Assembly (NCBI GenBank): GCA_961205875.1
Contig: OY540810.1
Span: 12,524,001 to 12,588,000 of the forward strand
Origin: Sialis fuliginosa
Lineage: Eukaryota; Arthropoda; Insecta; Megaloptera; Sialidae
Length of the DNA: 64,000 bases
Direction of reading: 5' to 3'
Below, in pieces: positions 36,319 to 46,921 of the stretch. Each line of letters begins with the position of its first letter. The first letter of the stretch is position 1. The translations under genes were made by a program, and so were the position numbers. The notes below the pieces were generated by a model, which saw nothing but the letters and a program-made list of their open reading frames with translations, made no database searches and was not told the origin of the DNA.

Positions 36319-36660
36319 AACATTCACTTGGCGGATGTTTTTTTATTTTTATTTTAAAATTGCAAAATTTAGAACAAAAAATAAAATGCATTAGACAGAG
36401 AGATGGTACAAACATACAATGCATAACCCCTATTTTGGTTTAGAGCAAAAAATATATATACCGATGAATATCGTGACCTTGGCACACTTCTCAGGTTGAT
36501 TTTCTTGCACGTTTCACACTATAATACATTGAACCCTTTGTAGATATTATATAAAAAACGATGTAAACAATGGTATCCAAGGGTTGCGCATATGGTATTC
36601 TATATAAAAAACTACTCTTTTTACCTAAAATTTTGGCACACTTTTAAACCCGTGCCGCAA

Positions 36661-36693
36661 TATAAAAGAACAGTTGTTTAAACATAGTTCAGC
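36661..36693 (+). promoter_or_regulatory. Candidate TATA/Inr core promoter
   Basis: TATAAAAG at 36661-36668 and a TCAG initiator whose A is at 36691, exactly 30 bp downstream. AGTTAC at about +29 resembles a DPE. An ATG at 36694 opens only a short frame, with possible donors at 36706 (after 4 codons) and 36771. No second exon was recognised. It may be a real promoter of an unrecognised transcript or chance. Confidence 0.25.
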
Positions 36694-36771
36694 ATGTTTT
36701 TCATTGTATTATACTTACAGTTACATATTATATAAGTGCATTTTTACAGTTAGAAGTTTGGTAAGTATATA

Positions 36772-37398
36772 GTAATTATAATATATTAAATTATATTGTA
36801 ACGATTAGAATTAATACGGTTTTATTTGTAAATAACAATTTAAATACTAATAAAAAAGACTTACATATATAGGTGTACACTATATAGTTAAGTTGCACTG
36901 TACTACACATTAACACTGAAATATATGTATGTCTACACTAGTTTAAAAATAGAATCAAAAAAAACTAGCACTTATATTTAATTAATCTAACACTATAACT
37001 ATGATACTATGCACTAATCCTTACATTTACGCAGATTCACGTTCACGCGGTTGAAAATATTTGGAAAAAGAGTGGAAAAACTTAAAAAAAACACAAATAA
37101 TAGAGTAATTTCTATTGCTTTAAATCTATTGCTCCATTTACGCGTTTTTTTATATAGTGTTTTCATGGAACCAATTAATTAATAAATATATAATTTTGTG
37201 TACATTTATAAGATTGCTGTTGTCTTAAATACACTGTAATATCGACTGCCCCTTTCTATTATATACCACTCGGCTATCTATCAGTAAATAGGTATTATCT
37301 AATACAAACTGTTAGTTGATTATATAATTATTAAAAACGATTTTATTGCAATTTTATGTCTATTATTATTAAATCAAAAATAATTTTATGTATATATG
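36772..37398. other. Intergenic, no gene seen
   Basis: AT-rich. 'tttacgcg' phrases near 37030 and 37140 recall 22020. No coding signal. Confidence 0.5.
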
Positions 37399-39659
37399 TA
37401 CAGTCACCTGTAGAACTCGTCTGGCACCCTAAAGGCCATAATCGCTTACAACAGATTTTAAATTTAAAGACAAACATCATCGGTTATCTTTTTCTAGGGC
37501 GAAGCTTACACTTGCAGTTATAAGATTTTAAATAAAAACAATAAATATACGTCCATTTCAAATAATGATTTATTATTACAAATTTTGCTTTTGTTACCTA
37601 ATTTCTTATATTTATTATGGTTATTTACTTATGTATATTTTAAATCTTATATGTATCTACAGTTTATATTGGATTTGGATATTATTTTATACATTTTAAC
37701 AATAAAATATTAATATATTATTTTTTGCTATTACATTTTACGTTTTACACATCATATTTTTCGAGATAAGCGGTAAAAGATACAAAAATAAGCTTTTTTA
37801 TGTAGGTAGAGTTAATTAATTAATTGTATAAACAATCAATTTTTATAAAAATTGTGTAGTGTGTAATATACAACAAAATAACTCAAAAACTACTGAACCG
37901 ATTTTAATGCGGCTTTCACCAATAGATAAATAATTGTTCGGAGCAGGTTTTTGGCTATTATTTTTTTAATGTTGCTGGTTCTATGAAACAACTGTATTTG
38001 TTTATAATAAAAAAAATTCAACAATAAGATTTCAATGCCACTATTTGCCATATTGATAAATTTAACTTTTTTATGGCGACAATCGATTGGAAACACATAC
38101 AAACAATTTTACAAAAATAAAGGTTTTACAAAAAATTGTATTGTGAATCATAAACAAGCATGATTCCATTATTAATAATTTAATTAAACAAAAACAATTG
38201 AAGATGTCAGGTCCTAATTTTCAGTGAATGTTCTGTACTACAGAATGTTTATTTTCCAGGAGTATCAACTTAAAAAACGTTAAACTTAATTAGTTATTAC
38301 TTATTACAGCTTAAAAGAGTGTGTTTTCAGCCATTTTAATCAGCGTAACGGATAAACAAATGATTTTTTAAATTTTTTTCAAAATTTTACATGAAAACTT
38401 TTTTTATAATACTTATTTAGACCACTATTTACCAAAAATCAGAAAATCTTAAGAATTTTGCAAATGAACCATGGTTAACCCCTGTCGCGAACAACCTAAA
38501 TCGGAGCAAACTTAGGGTATTATTCTCTTCATATTTGTAACAAATGCTGTTAGTATTAAAACTGTACCCAAAAATAATATGTTTTAGCCTCCACAGACTG
38601 GACTATAAAATTTGTAGTTTATATTCAATTTCTTAGCAGAAAGTATTAACTAATGTAATTTTCATCTGTATCATGATGTATAAAAAAGTCTTGTGTCGAC
38701 CAGGGCAGTTTATTTGCAATAATAATTTGCGTTTCTTGTAATATAAATATAAACAATAAAATCACTACCTTTGCAATAACACATGCGTTAATTTTAACCC
38801 ACTCGTAGGTATACATATTTAACAAAATATAAAAATTTCAAATTCCTTTTTTATAGTCATTAGGCATTATAATGACTAGTTTAAAATTTTTAAATTACAT
38901 TTAAAAAGGTGCAATGGCTATCACTGGACTTTCTTTGTCGTTTTTTAACGACTACAGATCGGCACATAACCATCAAGTCGAAAATAATCAGAATGGATTC
39001 AGAGAAGGTTAAAATGGATATTGCCATCAAAATCCGAAATTGAAAAAATTGGTTTAACAATACTAACTTCAAATTTGATAGGGGGGTAGACAAAACAAGT
39101 TTTGAAGTTCGAAGCAAAAGAATTGTATATTAAATTAAGAAATTTTTATTTGATTTGCTATAGTTTTACAAATGTTGTTTCTTATGGGCCCCTATGACTC
39201 CACCCCCTTTATTTAAATTGCTTTAAATTTATAAGTTTTTTTAAAGGGAGCATAACATTAAACGAATATACTTCGCCTTTCAGTGGGTGGGGGGGTACAT
39301 ACTCCTACCCCCCTCAAAATGTTTTAATCTCCACCTTATCCATATTAATGAGACATATAATTTTATATCAAGTTTAATATATTTAAATACTAAAATTCGA
39401 AATATCAAATATTTATTGCCACAAAATTTACTTATACAATTTTTAATAAATTACATAATAATTTAATTGCACAAATATATATGAATACTATAAACAAAGA
39501 GTAGTTCTTTATCTAGCAAATGAATTTCAAAATATCTGTCTTTGTTTGATACATGGAGAAATGATATAAATATTATAATAATCAAATGGGAGGAGCCTAC
39601 TAAGTTTGTGATAAACGAAAATGAATACAAATTGCAAGACCATTAATGCAGGTGACTGT
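37399..39659. mobile_element. Possible Tc1/mariner-type element (TA-CAGTCACCTG ends)
   Basis: CAGTCACCTG at 37401-37410 and its inverse at 39648-39657, each bordered by TA. The similarity continues outward (tatatg...), so either the true ends are longer or the flanks are alike by chance. CAGT ends with a TA duplication are typical of Tc1/mariner. No transposase remnant was recognised inside; the interior includes the dispersed block 38620-38720. Confidence 0.35.
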
Positions 39660-40024
39660 ACATATAATAAGTATAGTCATATTCACAGTAACAAAGTATC
39701 ACTGAAATTATGTTTTTAAATAATGAAATAGGTTAAAAAGATTCTAAAAAATGTATTTATTTTTATATTAAAAGCGAGATTAATACCATTTTTGTTAAAA
39801 TAAAAACACAAAATACAACAATTCGCCATGTTAGATAAAACACCAGTCAGAGTAGATGACGTCACGGCTAAATAAACATAATTTTTATTTCATTAATATC
39901 TGCACTGTTTATAAATTATTTTGTGGTTTTAAATTATCAATTTGCTCAGTTTTGTACTAACCTCAAAAATTGAGCTGACCTAACTTTACTGGTGTTCTTA
40001 AAATTCAAAATTGACTTCAAGCCA

Positions 40025-40812
40025 CGGGACTTTCTTATACGTAATACTGACAGTGAACAGCGCAAGTGATTCTTATTTTATTTTGAGGGGGCATTAATTA
40101 TAGATAATAAAATTCTCTGCAACATGTATCAAATTAATTTTTTAATTACTAAACCAGAAACGGATCAATTTTTGAATTTTCGTTGCAAATTGTCGAGTAT
40201 TTTATTATCTATAATTTATGTATAATTTATTTTTTTCCATCATTTATTATATAGCCAGAAAGAATGTCTTTACATAATTAATTATAATCACCCACACTGT
40301 TCACTCTCAGTATTACGTATAAGAAAGTCCCATGGTACCTATGGCATATACGCACACTGTTCAAACTCTGTAATACGTATAAGAAAGTCACTCATGGCAG
40401 ATATTTCTTCTCTCTTATGAACCATTTAAAATGTAATTTTTTTCAAAAATTTGTTTTTACGAAAAAATGAATAGAACATAAATTATAGATAAAAATATTA
40501 CCTTCAATTTTTAACTTGACCATATTTATTCAAAAATCGACCACAGCAAACGTCCTTATCCGATTGAAAGATCGTTTTCAAAAATATGAGGTTTTCTTCC
40601 CAGACAAAAATTAATTTTAAATATAAAATTTCACCCTTCTACGATTTGTCGACAGATCGACACACAGATATCATGGCGAAAATAATGGATTAAGGGAAGG
40701 TCAAAATGGATAATTCCATCAAAATCCGGATTTCGAAAAAAATCGGCTTTACTATATACCTATATGTATATTTTTTTTCATATATACATTGGTATAAGAA
40801 AGTAAAAAAAAA
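40025..40812. mobile_element. TIR element with ACTTTCTTATAC ends, copy A
   Basis: Left 'gggactttcttatacgtaat' and right 'gtataagaaagt' (about 40792-40803). Inside, two further 'acgtataagaaagt' ends at about 40315 and 40375 and the 'tttcacccttctacgatttg' block. Homologous throughout to 45567-46340. No coding frame. Confidence 0.65.
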
Positions 40813-43065
40813 TATAATTATTTGTATACCAATATATTTTTAACTTAAAAAAATATTTGAAACGGTACTGTTTATAACATTTTTTATACGCAATTTGCTG
40901 TGGAACGTATGTACCGCGTAAAAAGAGACCCTGCTGTATATTATAATTTTAATATTTGACTATTTTCAATCCATATTAACGGACTTTTCGTTTATCTTAT
41001 GAAGATCTCGAATATAATCATATTATTATTATTAAGAAATGTGCATCTATAATAAACGTTAAATTATAAAAAAAGTCTCTTTCATACGTATGTTACATAC
41101 GTTTATACTTTTTCAACAGAAATCATTTTCAGTCGATTAAATGTTCAACTGCCACTGAGAAAAAAGTTGTGACATATCTGTCAAACTTCAAACGGTCATT
41201 TTTTTCACTGAAATCTATGAAATATTGTATAAATATCTTTACAAATCTTGTTTAAAAGGGCGTTATGAGTTTCAAGTGGCTTTTTTCTGTGCAGTAACGT
41301 ATTTCACCACAAAATTAAAATACTCGCGCTATTTGGTTTCCGCCTTTTTCTGTAATTTTGCATACGGACTTAGGGTGGGGTGAATTATCACAAAGGTTTC
41401 CTGGTTTTACACGATTCTCAAGTCGATATTTAAATCAATTGTTAAACATTGTGATTGACATTTTGACACCTAGTTGACTGTATAAATTGTTATACTGACT
41501 TCATTATTTCTTAAGACGTGAATAGTTTGTGTTAGTATTAGATTTTTTTATTATTAAGTCAGTTATTGAGTTGGGCGTTGACATATTTTTTCTAGAAAAA
41601 CGTTATTTTCAAATCAATGTATTTTATTCAAATCAGCGGAACGTTTTTGCCCATGGAGGGGGAGAGGGGGGGGGGGGGGTAATTTTTATCAATAGAAAGT
41701 AACTTGATAACATACATATTGTTTTGTATTTTTAACCGACTTTGAAAAAGGATAAGGCTTTCAATTTGACAATATATATTTTTTATGTATGTTGAAATGT
41801 GAAGGCTTTCAAATTTGAATTATTAATATTTTTTGTAAAGAATTAAAATTACACTAGTAATTTTTTTTTAAACAAACAATAATTTCTCATTTTGAGCTGC
41901 ATAAAACTCAATTTATACTGGAGTTATATTAGCGAAATGTTTTGTAAGTACCTTATTGAAAAAACGATCATTTTTACGTTTTTTTGTGTATGTTTTTTTT
42001 TTTATTAAATATCTGCAATTCTATTAACCGGATTGCAAAAATAAAAAATGCATTTTTCTTCGTTATGAATTTCCCTATATAAAACTAAATATTTAAAAAT
42101 CACAATAATTGTATTACATAACCTAAAAACCCATTAGTATTTTTTTACAACGACCAATAATATAGTAAATCGATTTTAATAAAATTTTGGGAAAATATAT
42201 TTTTTATGATTGTAAATATGTAAGTGTGAGAAGTTCCAAATCAAAACGGCTAAAAAACAAATTTAAAAATAAAAATTGACTCGCTGATATCTTGTGGGCA
42301 ACAAATAGTAGAGGGATATTCTTTTTTTGTAGATTTTTTATGTACTTACTGTGCGGTGTCAAGGTAATTCTATAAATGTTTTAAAAATCTAATTTTTTGG
42401 GTTTTTGTTTTTGAAAAATTTTCTCCGTGTTGAATCAAAATAAGTTTAACTCAAAACTTTTTTAAATCTGGTTTCATAAAAAAATACCTTCCTTGTTCGG
42501 GGGCCCCCATTGCCCGGAGGGTCGGGGCACTACCCCAGCTGCCTCGGTGGTAGTTACGGCCCTGCTTAATATTAGTTAGTTGATCACGTTTGTATGTATT
42601 GTAGACTCGAGACTAAATAAGTTTTATGATATTATGCAATAATGTATGTTTTTTCTCCGACTACATACCTTCATTGTTACATAAAACATAACCTTCATGC
42701 AACAAAGGTACACTTAACACGGAGTTCATAACAAAGATTGGGCATTAAACACTGTTTATGGTCAACATAAAGTAGAAATACTTTTTATATGGTTGCAGTT
42801 TTACTGTAAAAGCGTTTGGCTGATGGTAAACCACTATTTTACGGCCTTTCTCTCGCAGAATAATAATTTTCTTTTTAGCAAATATAAAGTTATGTGGATA
42901 AAATATTATACTTGCTTTATTTACAGTGTAATTATTTATATATTATTATGAGTATGTATATAAAAGTTTTTTATTTGAAATATACACCGTTGTAGATTTT
43001 AATGAAAGATTTTTTTATTAAAATATTTTATATTCTTTAATAAATATTTGAAATGCTCTTTAAAT
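40813..43065. other. Intergenic, no gene seen
   Basis: 41740-41870 is the 'aaccgactttgaaaaagg' repeat. 14-G run at 41666-41679. A GC-rich patch 42500-42565 ('ggggcccccattgcccgg') looks like an element end. Otherwise AT-rich and non-coding. Confidence 0.5.
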
Positions 43066-43070
43066 TCCAC

Positions 43071-43137
43071 TCTAGAACTATGAAGCTCCTGATGAGGACT
43101 TCTTGTGAAGTCGAAACACGTGTCGAGTGACTCTAGA
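43071..43137 (+). ncRNA. Hammerhead-ribozyme-like motif (type I layout)
   Basis: CTGATGA at 43089-43095, a stem II hairpin (ACTTC-TTGT-GAAGT, 43098-43111 region), GAAA at 43113-43116, then a very short stem III (ACAC/GTGT) and the cleavage-site TC ending at 43124. Stem I is GCTC (43085-43088) with GAGT (43125-43128), an internal loop, and an outer CTAGA/TCTAG pairing. One extra G after CTGATGAG would bulge in stem II, so activity is uncertain. Such short-stem-III hammerheads are known from Penelope-like elements and retrozymes. Confidence 0.5.
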
Positions 43138-43215
43138 AGGAGGAAGGCATGTAGGACATAACCCCCCCCCCCTCTAAACCTCTAAAATTAAATCAAATTA
43201 TATAGAACATTTTTT

Positions 43216-43862
43216 TGACATGAATAACGCCTAGAGTTTCAGGCCAGATACTGGGTGGGCATTTCGGAAATTTGATGTAACGCACAGAGATCATTTTTGT
43301 GCGCTAGTGTACATTTAAAATCAGTATATCTCAACACTCGGAGCAGCTACCATGCGGGTTTTGGTCTCAAATTATAGATCTCGATTATATCTACGAGAGA
43401 CAAGTAAAAATCAAAACATTTAACCAGTTTTAATGAGTGATAAATTTAATATTATACAAAAACAATAACAAAAAATTAAATCTTGTGTCCACAAAGTTTT
43501 TTAAATTGAATAAAAAAAATTTAAAGTTTTCGTATTTCCACGATTGCACTTGTAAATATTAATTAAATAAATTGAAAAAAATAACAGGATATTAGAATAT
43601 ATTCTCTACGACCTAACGGGTTTTAATTTTCTGATTAAAGTTTTTTTAAATTCAATAAAAAAATAAAAAGTAAATTTCGTATTTCCACAGTTCTGCTTCT
43701 AAATATTAATTAATTGTTTTTATATCCGTACAAATCATAAGAAATAAAATATAAATAATTAATATTATACAATACTAGTCTGGGTTTTATTTAACCCCGC
43801 CGCTACGTATTCACGTCAATCCCACGACTGTGCATCCCGACACAGTCACACCCATTTTTTTA
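43216..43862 (+). repeat. Longest copy of the 'ctgggtgggcatttc...cgacacagtcacac' repeat
   Basis: Homologous to 60646-61048 and 16940-17370, same order of blocks. It contains an internal duplication ('aattaaagttttcgtatttccac' and 'aagtaaatttcgtatttccac' near 43520 and 43665). Non-coding. Confidence 0.65.
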
Positions 43863-44562
43863 TCACTTCCCAGACCACGCCCCACCAAATTGTAAATCTA
43901 AATTCGCGCCAACCCCCCACCCCCCTTATTTCCGAAGAAAAAAAATTACTAAAATAACTATATAGAAATTGCAACTGGGCCCTGCATTTATATCTTATTC
44001 AAGTGAACATAATATGACTTGATGAGATATACATACATATGTATAAAAAATATATTTTTACGAAACTTGCAATCCTATACGATATTTTTTTTAAACCAAA
44101 CAAACTATAAATTAAATTAAATAAATATCAATGGCATCTAAAATTACAACAAGTAACATCTAGACTATTGAATTTTTAAAACCAGTAATCAAATAGCAGT
44201 ATAATAGATTCCTTAATATTGAATTAAATTAGGGGAGAGAGTCTACAACATATTCTAGAATAGAATAATAGAAAACTGTCACTATGATGTCATAGTTAGT
44301 TAACAACTTAAAAAGCATTTAATTTTTATATTTTTTTCCAGCATAGCTGCTGTCATATCATGAATAATGTGTTAATTATTAATTTCAGGAAATTGTAAGA
44401 TCAGATGTCGATTTGTTATTTGTTAAATAAAAATGATACCTATGTTTGATTTTTGATACACATATCGCGTAACTTATCGGTGAGAAATAAAATACTTCTA
44501 ACTGATTTTCACACTGCATTGTTAATTTTTTTATTATTTTATCACAACCTAAGATAAATTAC
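43863..44562. other. Intergenic, no gene seen
   Basis: C-rich start (43890-43930) then AT-rich. No repeat or gene recognised. Confidence 0.5.
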
Positions 44563-45031
44563 TGGCATCAGTCTTGGCCGCTTTAAGAGCAATGGGCTTC
44601 TTTTTGTAATTATCATGAACTCATGTTACTAATAGAACAAGTACTTCTTTATTAAATAAATTTAATTACCAGAGTGTGCAAATACAGTATATTTTTTCTC
44701 CAGAAATGGGTACTCAGTGATAGACACTTGCTAATGATTATTCACTACGACACAAAAGTTATAAAATAAAAAATCGTAAAATTTTAAACAATGTAAAGCA
44801 GATACTATGATAATATAAAAATTAATAAATAGATTACACTAATAATTAATTTAAAGGTCCACCATTTTGACACCCATTAACCGATTGTCATCGAATTAAG
44901 CTGTTTTAGAGTTCAGTGTCTATAGATTATGATTCAGTAATGGCAGTACCTAATCAAATTTCAACAAATATTTTTAATTTAGTACATTTATTTAAACAAA
45001 TGTCCAAGACTAGTGCCAGTACCTTATTTAA
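44563..45031 (+). repeat. GGTACTGGCACC-type MITE, near full length
   Basis: From 'ttactggcatcagtcttgg' + 'ccgctttaagagc' to 'ccaagactagtgccagtacc'. A 61-codon open frame inside it (from 44916) is chance. Confidence 0.7.
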
Positions 45032-45394
45032 CCGTTTTCTTGTATTATCATCAAAGAAATCTAGAAAAATATCATTGGGGATATATTATATACATATATA
45101 ACTATTTAATTCTTATTTTGGGAATAACCATCAACTGAAAGATTTGAGATAATTTAAAAAAAAACTAGTTACTTATATTTATTCAAGCAAAAATAGTACG
45201 TTACATTTAAATGCGATTTGGTAATTTGAATAGTTCTATTCAAATTAGGAAAAGATCATAATCTTTGCGGTCACAAAGAAATCGTTGATCTACCCATATT
45301 TAATTCAATATCATTCAATTATATAAAAACCAAATGTCCGGCTGTTAGAGCCCCAACTATTTAAATCTGATCTTGTTAATTTATTGCTACTTTA

Positions 45395-45525
45395 ACTAAC
45401 TGTCCACGGTGCTCTGGAAGCTAACTTAAATTAAAAAAATTATTACCTCTGAACTGTTTGTACAGTTCAATTCTTTAGTAGTTAAGGACATTTTAAGACC
45501 ACAAAGAAAAAAATCACCTCCGCGC
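45395..45525. repeat. Inverted-pair repeat, left member
   Basis: 'cacggtgctctggaagc', 'ttacctctga', 'tgtacagttcaattctttag' and 'ttaagaccacaaagaaaaaa' are the inverse of 47690-47815. Confidence 0.6.
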
Positions 45526-45566
45526 TTTTTTAATAATTCATAAAACAAAATATCTGCCTTGGGAAC

Positions 45567-46340
45567 CACGGGACTTTCTTATACGTAATCCTAACAATGA
45601 ATAGTATACGTGATTCTTATTTTATTAAAACATTTCTGACAAACTAACAAGAAAGAATAAAATGAATAATATAGGTAATATTATTCTCTCCATTATATAA
45701 CAACTGGTTATTTTTTAACGTAATAACTGAAGACGGATGTTTACTCTTGTAAATTTTTGAATTTTCGAATTATTTTTGAAATAAGAAAAAAATGTTTTAA
45801 ATAAAAAATGTCGAGTATGTTATTATCTATAATTTATTCACTATACATTTTTTCCAACATTTATGATTTAGCCAGAAAGAATTTTTTTATGTAATTATTT
45901 AGACTCACCTACACTGTTCACTCTCAGTATTACGTATAAGAAAGTCCCATGGTACCTATGGCAAACACACACACTGTTGAATCTCTGTAATACGTATAAG
46001 AAAGTTCCATGACACTCATGGCAGATATTTCTCCTCTGTTATGAACCATTTGAATTTTAATAAAAAAATGTTTTTTCAAAAATTCGTTTTTACGAAAAAC
46101 GTTTTCTTCCCAGACAAAAATTAATCTTAAATATAAAATTTCACCCTTCTACGATTTGTCGTATTTGAATTACAGCGCTTACAGACAGACAGACACACAG
46201 ACATCATGGTGAATTCAGGGAAGATCAAAATAGATAATTCCATCAAAATTCGGAGTTCGAAAAAAATCGGCTTCAGTATACTTACTTATACTATAACATA
46301 TATGTATATTTCATATACATTGTATAAGAAAGTAAAAAAT
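45567..46340. mobile_element. TIR element with ACTTTCTTATAC ends, copy B
   Basis: Same ends and internal order as 40025-40812, including the internal 'acgtataagaaagtcccatg' and 'acgtataagaaagttccatg' ends at about 45932 and 45990. 13-bp-scale differences and small gaps separate the copies. Confidence 0.65.
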
Positions 46341-46419
46341 ACATAAACCGTGTGCAAGTTAAATAACGCGATTTTTTTTATTATTTATTGTTTATTAACT
46401 TTTTACTATACATAATAAA

Positions 46420-46921
46420 CAAAATAATAAAAAAATATTGGGATTGGAACTTAAGACCCTTACTTTACAAAATCTGGTATAATTTTTTGTTAATTTTTAA
46501 ATATCAACCAAACAGTACTTTATATCGAAAAATCATAAGAGATACAATAATTTGGTTTTATTGAGCGGATTCGAAAACATATTTGATATTATCGATCCGG
46601 TAGTTAGTACCCGAGATATGAATTATTTTCAATTTTATAATAATGCCTTTTAGTTTTTTTGTGGACTCTCTGGCCTTTCAAGTTTCCTTCCGATTTTTTT
46701 GAAACTTGGTAAAAAAAATCGATCTTGTAAATACCTCAGTTAAATTCATTAGTTAGCGGAATTTCTTCATGACTTTAAAATTTTTATATTTCTTGCAATT
46801 TTTCGATATAAAATACCATTTGGTTGATATTTTAAAATTTACAAAAAATTATAGAAGATCTTATAAACAATGGGTCCTGAGTTCGAATTCCGATATTTTT
46901 TTATTTATTATGTAGAGCCCG
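46420..46921. mobile_element. Foldback element with about 115-bp inverted arms
   Basis: Left arm 46420-46533 and right arm 46803-46921 are imperfect inverses ('aaaaaaatattggg', 'gacccttactttac', 'atatcaaccaaa', 'tatatcgaaaaatc' and counterparts). The loop is about 270 bp. The right arm has 'gagttcgaattcc', which mimics a tRNA B-box, but no tRNA fold surrounds it. Confidence 0.7.

Noticed and set aside
44916-45101. Open frame of 61 codons
   Set aside because: It lies within a MITE whose other copies do not keep the frame.
46876-46892. tRNA gene suggested by 'gagttcgaattcc'
   Set aside because: There is no A-box at the right distance and no cloverleaf. The phrase lies in the arm of an inverted repeat and has a diverged twin at about 46440.
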